A DNA stretch of 29,693 nt from a virus (IMGVR_UViG_3300009132_000021:1-29693); one strand, 5' to 3'. Shown: positions 15,082 through 23,476, numbered from the stretch's first letter. Numbers and translations are program-made. The notes: generated by a model not told the origin, from the sequence alone.

Positions 15082-15623
15082 CTTGTTACCTCTGGTCGCA
15101 TTTCTATTGTACCTTCTATAATTCTTTCTTTCCTTCCTAAAAGATTTGCACTAGAAATAGTAGCAGTATATGCATTTCCACTATCACCAGTTATTACTTC
15201 GTCTAGATGAAATGTTCCAAGTGATCTAGCATAAGTTACTACACCGTTTTCATGTTTAAGTACCGTACCAGTTGCTCCAGATGTTCCACCTGTAATTATT
15301 TCATCAACTACAAATATACCTGATTGATTCGTAACCGTTAATGTAGGTGCATTAAACATTTCTATATCATAAATATATCTTCCGTCTTTTAAAGAAGTAG
15401 TTTGAGCTTCTGTTAATTTTACTTGCATACTTCCCGCTACAGCATCTAGAATAGTAACATCAATCGTTGTCTTTGCTTCAGCAGATTTATAATGTCTCCT
15501 AATTTGTGATTCAAACCCACAACCTCTCAAACTACGTGCTACTCCATTAGCATCAGCAAGTACAAGTGATGCTATCCATTCTTCACCAGCGTTTAAATTT
15601 TGATTCCATATTGTTGATGCCAT
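15078..15623 (-). CDS. Structural protein with BppU-like N-terminal domain
   Basis: A 181-residue protein. Residues 5-90 (NLNAGEEWIASLVLADANGV, FESQIRRHYKS, then SLKDGRYIYDIEM) have the pattern of the Ig-like N-terminal domain found in baseplate and fibre proteins of the BppU type. The second half holds two copies of a FxxxExITGxxSGATGTV-like module (about 103-125 and 137-160), also seen in marine-phage structural proteins. A connector or fibre-base role is likely. It has AGGATAA before the ATG, 6 bases after the previous stop, and overlaps the next gene by 4 bases. Confidence 0.75.
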   Translation of the reverse strand: MASTIWNQNLNAGEEWIASLVLADANGVARSLRGCGFESQIRRHYKSAEAKTTIDVTILDAVAGSMQVKLTEAQTTSLKDGRYIYDIEMFNAPTLTVTNQSGIFVVDEIITGGTSGATGTVLKHENGVVTYARSLGTFHLDEVITGDSGNAYTATISSANLLGRKERIIEGTIEMRPEVTR

Positions 15624-15629
15624 AATTGT

Positions 15630-16313
15630 TTATCCTAATGCTATTGACATTACTACTGCATGAGAAGTTGTTAGTTGTTGACCCGCTGTAGATGTTTCAC
15701 TAACTGTTCCATCTATACTGAGTAAAGTATGTGAATGACCCTCAGTTTCGGATGTTTGTACAACTGTTCCATCAACCGCAAGTGCAGTATGTGTGTGTTC
15801 ACCACTACTACCTAAACCTTCTGTAGTAAGCATTGAAGTACCATCAGCAAAAAATACTCCTTTACCAGTTGAAAGATGTATACCATCAGATTTAATTGTA
15901 GCTACATTTTCAACAGTACCAGAATTTATAACGTGAATTTCTAACTCACCTACTTCAGTCGTATTCGTTGCATCATTTATTTTACTAACAAGTTTTGCAA
16001 ATACTTTTTTATCACTATTATCGTTCTCACCAGAGAAATCAATTTTGCCCAATTCATCCGAAGCGAATGGAGAAAAAGAATTTCTAAATAAATCTAAACC
16101 AGGCCCGGCAGAGGAACCAGCATCCGTAGATGTTAGTTCTAACTCTGCCTGTCCTGTCGTTTTATCTGAAACTGTTACAATATTTCCACTTGCATTTTTA
16201 GTATAGAAGATTCCATCAGCAATATTAATACAAATCTCACCAACCTCTAAATCACCAGAGGCGGGTACAGACCCTGCTGTTTCACTTCTTTTCAGTTTTA
16301 TTATATTCGCCAT
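15630..16313 (-). CDS. Tail fibre protein with two HxH-bearing repeats near the tip
   Basis: A 227-residue protein. The N-terminus (NIIKLKRSETAGSVPASGDL, then EVGEICINIADGIFYTKNASG) is a common marine-phage fibre start. Residues 171-210 are two tandem 20-residue units, GEHTHTALAVDGTVVQTSET and EGHSHTLLSIDGTVSETSTA, each carrying an HxH motif (173-175, 193-195). In T4 gp37, HxH motifs from three chains bind iron in the fibre needle, so a metal-stabilised trimeric tip is plausible. The C-terminus VMSIALG resembles that of the 589-residue fibre upstream (PMAIALG). No clear ribosome binding site is visible. Confidence 0.8.
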   Translation of the reverse strand: MANIIKLKRSETAGSVPASGDLEVGEICINIADGIFYTKNASGNIVTVSDKTTGQAELELTSTDAGSSAGPGLDLFRNSFSPFASDELGKIDFSGENDNSDKKVFAKLVSKINDATNTTEVGELEIHVINSGTVENVATIKSDGIHLSTGKGVFFADGTSMLTTEGLGSSGEHTHTALAVDGTVVQTSETEGHSHTLLSIDGTVSETSTAGQQLTTSHAVVMSIALG

Positions 16314-16374
16314 AATATGTCAATAAAATATTAGTTACTAAAATCAACTATATATTATACAGTTCCTTTTTTTG

Positions 16375-16737
16375 TTAAGCCCATTTAGGCATATGTGTTC
16401 TCGCATAATGTTTTTCATCCGTTACGTTATATTCTTTCATAAACCATTCTTTTGATTTATAAAATTCCTCACTACATCTCATGGCAATAAAGAAACCATG
16501 ATAATATTTATTATGCGTTAAAATCTGCCCAGTATTTAAAATACGAGCAGGAGTACGAACTAACTTACCAAATGGATTTATATTATAATCAGGAGTTGCT
16601 AATTGCCATATCATCTCTCCTGTATCAATATGTGCCATTGTTAAAAAAGGCATACCTTCCATCATAGCTTTTTCACCTTGCGTACTCATAAGTAAAACAT
16701 CTTTCATTTTGTACACATCTTTATAATAGTCTTTCAT
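16375..16737 (-). CDS. Hypothetical protein inside the fibre region
   Basis: A 120-residue soluble protein I do not recognise. It is not repeat-like and lacks fibre motifs. It contains many aromatic and Met residues, including MPFLTMAHIDTGEMIWQLAT and YHGFFIAMRCSEEFYKSKEW, and ends MPKWA. It has no membrane segment or signal peptide. A strong AAAGGAG precedes the ATG, and it lies between two fibre genes in the same direction. A fibre chaperone or assembly factor is possible by location, as in T4 gp38/gp57A, but nothing in the sequence shows it. Confidence 0.7.
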   Translation of the reverse strand: MKDYYKDVYKMKDVLLMSTQGEKAMMEGMPFLTMAHIDTGEMIWQLATPDYNINPFGKLVRTPARILNTGQILTHNKYYHGFFIAMRCSEEFYKSKEWFMKEYNVTDEKHYARTHMPKWA

Positions 16738-16758
16738 TGTATTCTCCTTTAGGTGAAA

Positions 16759-18528
16759 TTAACCAAGAGCGATTGCCATTGGGATTGCCTTAGATGTTGC
16801 AGTTGGATCAGCTTCCGCACTTACAAACGTAGCCCATTGTCCATCACCACGCAAGTAAGTTGTCGCATCAGCAGTTCCACCAGCACTAATCTTAGGAATA
16901 CTAACTGCACCATCTTGAATTTCAGATACCGTAACTGCATTAGCAGCAATATCTTCAGCAAGAATAATGTCAACTCCCAAATGAGCAGATGTAATTTGGT
17001 TATCAGCAATATGAGCAGCAAGAATTGAATCGTCAGCATAATGTTCTGATCCAATACTATCGTCAGCAATCTTAGTTCCATCAACAGCGTCAGCACCAAT
17101 TTTATTAATTGTTACCGCACCATTAATGATCTTAGATTCGAGAACTGAATCCGCCATAAGTTTATCTGCACCAATAGTATTATCTGCAACCGTTCCCAAT
17201 TCAGAAAGTTGAAGTGTAGACATATCTGTATTAACTTCAACAGATAAATTCTGCAAATCATTATTGGAAATACGTTGAGAATAAATACGGAAACCTTTGA
17301 TCCATCCACTACCAGAAGTAGCATAACCTGTACCATGAAAGAATTTAATACTATAATTAGAAGCATTAGATTTCAAAGGTACATCAACGGATGTATCAGG
17401 TAAGTTAGCAGAAAGAACACCATTGTTTGCATAATGGAGATCGTTAGTTTTCATAGCAACAATACTTCGATATTGTGTTCCAGCAACTGTTGCGAAACCA
17501 GTATCAAAAGGATTAGTTGCCATTTGACTTACACTATTTGTTAAAACTTTCATCTTACCATCATTCAGTATAGTTACATAGTTAGCATTAGTATCATCAG
17601 CATAATGGATAACAGGTGTCTGTGTTCCATCTGCTTTTCTAACTACATAATCCACATACAAAGAAAGTCCAGAGTTCCAGTTCCACTTCGCATCTGTGTC
17701 TGTAACAGAAGCAGAATCAGCAGCTCTGTTTGCAGAAGCAGTAGTAGTTGGAATATAGGAAGTCATCATTTCTGTATTTTCTACTTGTGCTCCCCACAAA
17801 TACATTTTGTCATTCAATGTATGAGCAGTTTCTGTATTTACTGCGTTATCATTACGAGCACCAAAATAGATTTGACCTTCACTTGTAGAACCTGTGAATG
17901 TTACTGCACACCTATACCATCCACCAGAATATTCTTGGATTTCAGTAGAATCAACTGTACCCTCTGAATTTCCTACTGTACCATTGGTAAGATTAAATGC
18001 CTGTGCGAAAGTAAAACCACCACCCATCATAGAATTATCTTGATCCTCATTAGAGATTTCTAGATAATCATAACCTTGAGAAGCGGGTTTCTTTGCCCAA
18101 ACAGATACAGTATATTTTTGACCATCTGTAAAAGTCATACCAGTTTGTCGAGTTGCAACTATACCACTAGCAGTAGAACCAGCATACAATGTATCAGATG
18201 TAAACGTGCCTGCTGGATCCATCCAATCTGTTTGATTAGCACTAACCGCACCAATGTTAGTTTTTGATCCTGCTGTTTGTGCCCAAGTTGTTGAGAAATC
18301 AGCAGATTGCAAACACATATTTGTTGAAGCTTGTTCAATCAAATATCCTTTGTGAACACCAATCATTGTGGGTTCAGGATAATGATCGAAACGAATTGTT
18401 CCAGCAGCGACGCTTTCAATATGACCAATATTATTAACTCTAGTGGCCGTGCTGTTCCGAGTGAAAGTCATAGAGTTGGCTTTATGCTCGGAAGAATTTA
18501 TTGATAATGAAGCATTTAATTGAGCCAT
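16759..18528 (-). CDS. Large tail fibre/adhesin with carbohydrate-binding-like domains
   Basis: A 589-residue protein. The N-terminal part (about 18-75, SMTFTRNSTATRVNNIGHIE to GYLIEQASTNMC) and the following jelly-roll-like region (to about 265, with YTVSVWAKKPA, GGWYRCAVTFTG and YLWGAQVE) resemble CBM4/9-type domains of phage adhesins. A LamG-like region (about 285-420) follows. Residues 440-550 are short repeats (IGADAVDGTKIADDSI, then SEHYADDSILAAHIADNQI) typical of a trimeric beta shaft. The end has TTYLRGDGQWATF and PMAIALG. It probably binds surface glycans of the host; this is inferred from fold-type patterns. AGGGG precedes the ATG. Confidence 0.85.
   Translation of the reverse strand: MAQLNASLSINSSEHKANSMTFTRNSTATRVNNIGHIESVAAGTIRFDHYPEPTMIGVHKGYLIEQASTNMCLQSADFSTTWAQTAGSKTNIGAVSANQTDWMDPAGTFTSDTLYAGSTASGIVATRQTGMTFTDGQKYTVSVWAKKPASQGYDYLEISNEDQDNSMMGGGFTFAQAFNLTNGTVGNSEGTVDSTEIQEYSGGWYRCAVTFTGSTSEGQIYFGARNDNAVNTETAHTLNDKMYLWGAQVENTEMMTSYIPTTTASANRAADSASVTDTDAKWNWNSGLSLYVDYVVRKADGTQTPVIHYADDTNANYVTILNDGKMKVLTNSVSQMATNPFDTGFATVAGTQYRSIVAMKTNDLHYANNGVLSANLPDTSVDVPLKSNASNYSIKFFHGTGYATSGSGWIKGFRIYSQRISNNDLQNLSVEVNTDMSTLQLSELGTVADNTIGADKLMADSVLESKIINGAVTINKIGADAVDGTKIADDSIGSEHYADDSILAAHIADNQITSAHLGVDIILAEDIAANAVTVSEIQDGAVSIPKISAGGTADATTYLRGDGQWATFVSAEADPTATSKAIPMAIALG
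16840..16862. repeat. 23-bp exact direct repeat, copy 1 (encodes TYLRGDG)
   Basis: Identical over 23 bases to 23771-23793 in the Cys-tailed fibre gene. Both copies encode the TYLRGDG motif in the same frame with the same codons. Confidence 0.9.
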
Positions 18529-18573
18529 TTGTTTACCCCTAAGTTAAAATTATTTTTAAATTATGTTAAATGT

Positions 18574-18831
18574 TTATACGTCTGCTTCGCCTAAATCGAA
18601 ACATAAGAATTCAATTCTGTCAGCAGTATCTGCGCCAGAAGCGAGAACAACTGTTGTTCCGTTAGTTGCCGTATAATCTGTACCACTAATCAATTTAACA
18701 CCATTTAGAAAAACCATAAGACGATCAGGGATATATACTACATTCCAAGTGGTTTGTCCAGCAGTAGGTGTTTCAACACCAGACCTAACTGTAAAGGGAT
18801 GATTCCCTATAAATTCGTGATGTGATGACAT
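18574..18831 (-). CDS. Small fibre-tip-type protein (stand-alone knob domain)
   Basis: An 85-residue protein. Residues 28-82 (VYIPDRLMVFLNGVKLISGT, then DYTATNGTTVVLASGADTAD and RIEFLCFDL) match the C-terminal domain of the two paralogous fibres at 19269-20153 and 25069-25944. A form also occurs inside the 554-residue fibre. It is therefore a stand-alone version of a shared beta domain, possibly an interchangeable fibre tip. AAAGGA precedes the ATG, and a TATAAACA box (one base off the late consensus) lies about 24 bases upstream at 18862-18855. Confidence 0.78.
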   Translation of the reverse strand: MSSHHEFIGNHPFTVRSGVETPTAGQTTWNVVYIPDRLMVFLNGVKLISGTDYTATNGTTVVLASGADTADRIEFLCFDLGEADV

Positions 18832-18886
18832 ATTATTTATCCTTTATTAAAAGTTGTTTATAAGTGAGTTAAAAGATTATTATATA

Positions 18887-19213
18887 TTAATTAACATCTT
18901 CTAAAACTGAACAAACAACGTCTACCGCTACATCACTTGTTACTGAAATATAATCATCACCATCTAAAACTATTTTCTGTCCTGAAACTACTTTCATAGC
19001 AGAACCTGTCAAAACATTTGCGCCCTTCGTAAGATAACAATTTGTACCAGCAGAATTATCATAAACTCTTACATCAACTGCGGCAGTAGAAGCACCAACA
19101 TTAGCTACGTCAACTTCAAGAAGAATAGATGCTTTCCCTGTAGGTGAAGTATAAATTGTAGTTTGACCAGTAATACCAGCTGATTGAGCATTTTTAAAAG
19201 TATTTGTTGCCAT
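18887..19213 (-). CDS. Small beta-rich structural protein
   Basis: A 108-residue protein beginning MATNTFKNAQSAGITGQTTI, with a predicted beta-sandwich pattern (ASILLEVDVANVGASTAAVD, VRVYDNSAGTNCYL, SGQKIVLDGDDYISVTSD). Similar short proteins are common next to fibre genes in marine phages and are thought to be virion components; I know no defined role. It follows the fibre paralogue at 19269-20153 and precedes the small knob-domain gene, all with Shine-Dalgarno sequences (AAGGA here). Confidence 0.75.
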   Translation of the reverse strand: MATNTFKNAQSAGITGQTTIYTSPTGKASILLEVDVANVGASTAAVDVRVYDNSAGTNCYLTKGANVLTGSAMKVVSGQKIVLDGDDYISVTSDVAVDVVCSVLEDVN

Positions 19214-19268
19214 TTGTTTTTTTCCTTATCTTAATAAGTTATTAAGTAAATATAATCCTTCTCAGTTA

Positions 19269-20153
19269 TTAGATACCATGTAATTGAAAATCAATAGTTG
19301 TGTTCGCTGTCGAAACAGCATTGGTTAAACTTACACTTGTTCCATTATTAGCTGTAAAATCTTGTCCATTAATTAATTTAATACCATTCATATATACAAA
19401 AATATTATCAACAATATAATTAATATTAAATGTCTGTTCTCCTACATTCGGAGTAATAGAACTTAAAGTAACTGATGGTTTAAAGGATAATGTTCCAGCA
19501 CCATCAGTTGTCATAATATGATTCTGTGTACCATCAACAATATCAAGTTCGGGAATACCAATTTTATTAGATTCTATTTCTAATGATTCACAAGGCCCTG
19601 ATAAATCTTGTCCACCAGCAATATTTATAAAAATTAAATTTCCAGCACCATCTGTGCCTGGAAATTGTTGTATACCATTTGTATACTGAGTTGTCTTATC
19701 TAATTCAGGTGTGCCTATAGTATTAGGATCAATGTCTGCATTATCAATCGTACCTGAAAGATCACTGCCCCAGTTTGCAGAAATCATTGCTGTTGATATT
19801 TTTAAATCAGTAAATTCTGTTGTAGCAATTTTAGTTGAACTATCACCTTGACCAGTAGTTACACCAGTTACACTTGTGGTTAATGCTACATCCATATAAC
19901 CATTAATATTAATATTACCTACACCCATAATATCATGGTTGTTTACATCTAAGTCATCACCAAGTTGTGGCGACTTGTCATCATGGATTGTACTAAGGAA
20001 TCCGTCAAAATCTGCTTTCTTCTCATTAATAGATTCAACCAAAGAAGATTTAATCGTAGTGTTTAAATTATCTAATTCCCCATGATCTATGGGTATTAGA
20101 TTAGTCTTTTCAATCCAAAGTTTTAAATTATCTTTTTTAGTTACTGTTATCAT
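19269..20153 (-). CDS. Tail fibre protein, coupled to the radical SAM gene
   Basis: A 294-residue fibre. The N-terminal module (about 1-60) ends with TIKSSLVESINEKK, and SPQLGDDLDVNNHDIMGVGN follows at about 61-80. The middle has STKIATTEF and two copies of a repeat ending TDGAGxLxF (about 168-173 and 217-222). The C-terminal domain (about 245-294, IFVYMNGIKLINGQDFTANN onward) is the shared knob. It is a paralogue of the fibre at 25069-25944. The ATG lies 17 bases inside the end of the radical SAM gene, with GAGGA upstream, so it is translationally coupled to that enzyme. It has a single Cys (in GPCESLE). Confidence 0.85.
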   Translation of the reverse strand: MITVTKKDNLKLWIEKTNLIPIDHGELDNLNTTIKSSLVESINEKKADFDGFLSTIHDDKSPQLGDDLDVNNHDIMGVGNININGYMDVALTTSVTGVTTGQGDSSTKIATTEFTDLKISTAMISANWGSDLSGTIDNADIDPNTIGTPELDKTTQYTNGIQQFPGTDGAGNLIFINIAGGQDLSGPCESLEIESNKIGIPELDIVDGTQNHIMTTDGAGTLSFKPSVTLSSITPNVGEQTFNINYIVDNIFVYMNGIKLINGQDFTANNGTSVSLTNAVSTANTTIDFQLHGI

Positions 20154-21534
20154 GTACCGCTTCCTCTATACCAAATATATTTATTCTATCTTCTGGTGTT
20201 TCCGTTTCACCTTCAATTCTATAAAGAAGTTTGGCATCTCCCATATGTGCTGTTATTTGATATAGAGCAGCAGTCAACCAAACAACATTATCACTAAAAG
20301 CATTATTACAAGATATATCCCATAACTCTGAATCGGGTTCAAGAAACAAACATGATCCTTGACAAAGTTGCAATACTGGACAATTAGAACAATCTTTTCT
20401 ATCAGACCAATGTGTTCCAGCATTAATTTTAAGTTTATCTAAACCTTCATCACCATTATCAAGACTACCAATGTTATGACTTATCCCCGCTGTATTAGAT
20501 GATGATGCTGTAACATTTTGACAAGTTGTAATAGTTCCGTTTAAATCAACTGAAAGGGTATCAGGACTATCCATACCACATTTTTGATTTAATGCTTCAG
20601 CGGGTCTTTGTGATTGCAAAGTTTGAATGAAGTTTTCTGTTTTCTGTGAAAGTATATTAAACCTAGATACTTTCTGATTGGTAATTTCATAAATTGATTT
20701 TTTTCTATATTCAATATGTTCTTCGGGTGTACTCCAAGAATTATTTTTTCCACCTTCATCATATGCATCAACAGTACCACCCTCACCTATCGGAAGAATA
20801 CCAACTTTATTTTCAAACCATTTTGCAATATCACCACGACTCTCATTATATTTGTGAACCATACTATTAAAAGATATATGACCTAGAGGTGCTAATTTGT
20901 TTTTCAATTTTTGAATCATCTTAGCTTTTTCAGGATCATCAAATGGGTCTGGCCCTCTAGTTGGTTGTCCTGGCCCATCATGCGAAATAGATATACGAAC
21001 ATCATGTTTCTCAATAAAATCAATTATCTCATCTGTAAACAACGATCCATTTGTTATAATACTATAAGTAGATTTTGGATATTTCTCATGTAGTTGTTCG
21101 ACTAAAGGTTTTAGAGTTTTCCAATAAAGGAAAGGTTCTCCACCCCATAATTCAAAATGTGGTTCGTCTTGAATTGATATGTTGTCAAACTTCTTAACAT
21201 ATGCTTCTACTTCATCATCTCCAATATGATACATATCGGATGTGTCCAAATGATCGTCTTTATTTCTTGGTACAAATCGTTGTGAACAATAATCACAAGA
21301 ATAATTACACTTTAAACCTAAACTTATTTTTATCTTTTTTAAATTTCTTTTACCAGCAGACATTCCCCAACTATCTTGTTTACTCCAATCCATAAAATTA
21401 GTTTGTGGTATAACAATATCACCATTGGATTGACGTAGTTCAGAAGTCATATTATCATAAGTCATATAAAATTCATCATTATTATTTTCATCAGCGTTTC
21501 TTACACTTGACATATAAAATTTAAATTTAGCCAT
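20137..21534 (-). CDS. Radical SAM/SPASM-domain peptide- or protein-modifying enzyme
   Basis: A 465-residue enzyme. The radical SAM core has CNYSCDYC at 76-83 (C76, C80, C83 for the 4Fe-4S cluster), ELWGGEP at 128-134 (SAM-binding GGEP), SIITNGSLF at 158-166 and ISISHDGP at 181-188. The C-terminal SPASM domain is complete: C319, C338 (in NGTITTC), C382-x2-C385-x5-C391-x3-C395, and C409, predicted to hold auxiliary 4Fe-4S clusters. Such enzymes modify peptides or proteins (sactisynthases, anaerobic sulfatase maturases, PqqE-like). The start is the ATG at 21534, with GAGG upstream. Its neighbours are a 2OG-oxygenase-like gene (its TGA at 21537-21539 nearly touches this start) and a fibre gene overlapping its end. 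The substrate is unknown; fibre proteins are the best guess. Confidence 0.92.
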   Translation of the reverse strand: MAKFKFYMSSVRNADENNNDEFYMTYDNMTSELRQSNGDIVIPQTNFMDWSKQDSWGMSAGKRNLKKIKISLGLKCNYSCDYCSQRFVPRNKDDHLDTSDMYHIGDDEVEAYVKKFDNISIQDEPHFELWGGEPFLYWKTLKPLVEQLHEKYPKSTYSIITNGSLFTDEIIDFIEKHDVRISISHDGPGQPTRGPDPFDDPEKAKMIQKLKNKLAPLGHISFNSMVHKYNESRGDIAKWFENKVGILPIGEGGTVDAYDEGGKNNSWSTPEEHIEYRKKSIYEITNQKVSRFNILSQKTENFIQTLQSQRPAEALNQKCGMDSPDTLSVDLNGTITTCQNVTASSSNTAGISHNIGSLDNGDEGLDKLKINAGTHWSDRKDCSNCPVLQLCQGSCLFLEPDSELWDISCNNAFSDNVVWLTAALYQITAHMGDAKLLYRIEGETETPEDRINIFGIEEAVHDNSN

Positions 21535-21536
21535 TA

Positions 21537-22388
21537 TCAACCTCGGAATGTTTTTAGAAGTTCGTTATACCCATGTGATATAATTCTAAAGTTAGTTACA
21601 ATACAAACTCTTGTTCCTTTACCCAGCCAAGGATTAGTTTCATGCCATAAATAGTTTGGATGAATTATTGTTAATCCAACTCTAGGTGTAATAGCGTAAA
21701 CCTTTTCCCAATAAGGATAAGAAATTGCTGGTCTTGGGTCTTGAAACAAAACCTGATGTGTTCCATTTCTAGGTGATTGTTCCTGACCAACTAAAACCTG
21801 ATCTTCTAATGCAACATTCTCATCACCCATCGCTAAATAGGTAACTACAACTCCATTAATGTCTTGATGATAATGTGGATAGGTTCGTGCTCCACCCAAC
21901 TCACTATCTCTTTGTACATTACCAAAACATCTCCCCTCAATAATCATATCATCTGCTTGTCTTATTCCCCATCCATAACGAATGTAATAACGAATTTGTT
22001 GACAAACAATCTGTTCATATGCTAATATAGATTCTTTTTCATTTGGAAATTCATCCATATCTTTATCATCAAAAAGATTATAATGCGTAGTAGCATAAAA
22101 TCCTTTTGATTTAGCCATATCATGGAAATCAGGTTCTTTAGTTTTAATATCTTCCATTGATAATTCTTTTGCAGTTAAGACTTTACACAAGTCTTTATTG
22201 ATTTTATCAGGAAGTGTCGAATCCATTTCCATAAATGGTGTAGTCCACTTATGATCTATGTTTGCGTGTTTATGAAAGGGATGATCGGTTTTATCTTCGG
22301 CTTCAGGTTCTAAATCTTTCCAATACTGTATGTGTTCTGGTGTTTGTTCATTATACGCTTCATACTCATTCGTTTTGAAGATTCCCAT
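21537..22388 (-). CDS. 2OG-Fe(II) oxygenase-like protein, copy 1
   Basis: A 283-residue protein from the ATG at 22388, chosen because AAGGA lies just upstream; the longer frame to 22451 begins with TTG and contains a terminator hairpin. Motifs are HYNLFDD (102-108), PHYHQDINGVVVTYL (171-185, candidate iron ligands H172/H174/D176), FQDPRPAISYPY (215-226), HPNYLWHETN (243-252, distal His) and GTRVCIVTNFRI (258-269, candidate 2OG-binding Arg260). The layout matches 2OG-FeII_Oxy_5/TIGR02466-type proteins, which are frequent in marine phages. It is paralogous to 24178-25059. It is followed almost without gap by the radical SAM gene, suggesting a joint role. Activity and substrate are not shown. 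Confidence 0.72.
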   Translation of the reverse strand: MGIFKTNEYEAYNEQTPEHIQYWKDLEPEAEDKTDHPFHKHANIDHKWTTPFMEMDSTLPDKINKDLCKVLTAKELSMEDIKTKEPDFHDMAKSKGFYATTHYNLFDDKDMDEFPNEKESILAYEQIVCQQIRYYIRYGWGIRQADDMIIEGRCFGNVQRDSELGGARTYPHYHQDINGVVVTYLAMGDENVALEDQVLVGQEQSPRNGTHQVLFQDPRPAISYPYWEKVYAITPRVGLTIIHPNYLWHETNPWLGKGTRVCIVTNFRIISHGYNELLKTFRG

Positions 22389-22412
22389 TTTAATCCTTCC
22401 ATCATATTTGTT

Positions 22413-22445
22413 AAAAATATTATGGGGGGCATAATTACCCCCCAT
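22413..22445 (-). terminator. Probable terminator between the 339-residue gene and the oxygenase/radical SAM pair
   Basis: An 8-bp stem rich in G-C pairs (22445-22438 with 22429-22422) has an 8-base loop and is followed within a few bases by five T (22417-22413). It sits in the 68-base gap between the stop at 22457 and the ATG at 22388. The T-run is short, so termination may be partial. Confidence 0.6.
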
Positions 22446-22456
22446 CTTCAAATATT

Positions 22457-23476
22457 TTATGCTACAGTATAATCAACATCAGCAAGACCAGAATAATTCC
22501 TAAATCCAATCTTTACTTTAAATGTATCACCAGCAGACATTCCCAAAGCACCGACTTTAAATGAACCAGTACCGTCTGTTATACTAACACGTTGTTTTGG
22601 TAGATAACCGCCTGTATGTTCAAGATAAACATCAGTTGCATGGTTAATCGTAGAACCATCACTATCAACCATTTTAAAGTCAACTGTTTCGTATGCATCA
22701 GCATCAATACCACCACCACCATTTGTTACTACAAATGTAGGTAATGCTTCTGTCATATGTCCAACATAATCATAACCAGTTCCACTTTCCCAACCACTTG
22801 TGGTATTTGTACTAAAACCATAAGCCTTGTTATATTTAATAGTATATGAAGCATCCATAAAAGAAGTATCAGTAAATGGTCGATAACAAAGTAAAGCACA
22901 CGGAGCTCCAGAATGTCTGGATTCTCTCAATGGATGTGATTTAGTGTTATAGGTTTTACCGATAGAATTAAAAGCGGGTTGTGTATAATGCCATCCACCT
23001 ACTTTGGCACCCATTCTGACTGGCCAAACTGAAGGTACTGTAGCAAAACCAACACCAACAGTCCAAACAGCAGCATCAGAATTTTCTGCACCCATAGAAG
23101 GATCAGTAGGATCAATCCACGAATAAGAAGCACATCTGAAATATTTACCAGCCATTTTAGCGGTATAAGTACCCTTAATATTATCAGGCATATGAACAAG
23201 AAGTTCCTCACCAGTTATTTTAGCACCATAAAGTCTTGAGGTTGGAAGTTTTGTGTGAAAAATTCCTGAATTATTACCAGGCCAGTCCATATGGTCTACG
23301 CTGGAATCTCCAACCAAACTTCTTTCAGGAGTTCTACCAATATCAGCTTCCATACTATCGCTCTCATACATTTCTTCGTCTATTTCCATCCAGTTTTTCA
23401 AACATATAAAATCATCATTGACTAACAATTCCAGATGCGTCGGCATGGAAAGACTGTCATAAGATCGTCTAAACAT
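22457..23476 (-). CDS. Putative virion/adhesin protein of unknown family
   Basis: A 339-residue protein I cannot assign. The N-terminal 70 residues are acidic (LVNDDFICLKNWMEIDEEMY onward). The centre (about 70-225) is rich in Trp, Tyr and Gly. The last 95 residues, after a VVTNGGGGIDADAYETVDF linker, look like a beta-sandwich/Ig-like domain (VYLEHTGGYLPKQRVSITDG, then DTFKVKIGFRNYSG). Location between the Cys-tailed fibre and the oxygenase/radical SAM pair suggests a virion adhesin or a partner of fibre modification. AGGAG lies 10 bases before the ATG. It is the last gene before a probable terminator. Confidence 0.7.
   Translation of the reverse strand: MFRRSYDSLSMPTHLELLVNDDFICLKNWMEIDEEMYESDSMEADIGRTPERSLVGDSSVDHMDWPGNNSGIFHTKLPTSRLYGAKITGEELLVHMPDNIKGTYTAKMAGKYFRCASYSWIDPTDPSMGAENSDAAVWTVGVGFATVPSVWPVRMGAKVGGWHYTQPAFNSIGKTYNTKSHPLRESRHSGAPCALLCYRPFTDTSFMDASYTIKYNKAYGFSTNTTSGWESGTGYDYVGHMTEALPTFVVTNGGGGIDADAYETVDFKMVDSDGSTINHATDVYLEHTGGYLPKQRVSITDGTGSFKVGALGMSAGDTFKVKIGFRNYSGLADVDYTVA

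Noticed and set aside
19225-19245. Small inverted repeat in the gap after the fibre at 19269-20153
   Set aside because: The stem is six A/T-rich pairs with no T-run; too weak to call a terminator.
20137-21534. Reading the radical SAM gene as a sulfatase maturase with a sulfatase in the window
   Set aside because: No protein here shows the CxPxR or SxPxR sulfatase motif, so that specific substrate is not supported.
22389-22451. Longer N-terminus for the oxygenase-like gene at 21537-22388
   Set aside because: It would begin with TTG and contain the terminator hairpin; the ATG at 22388 has a good Shine-Dalgarno.
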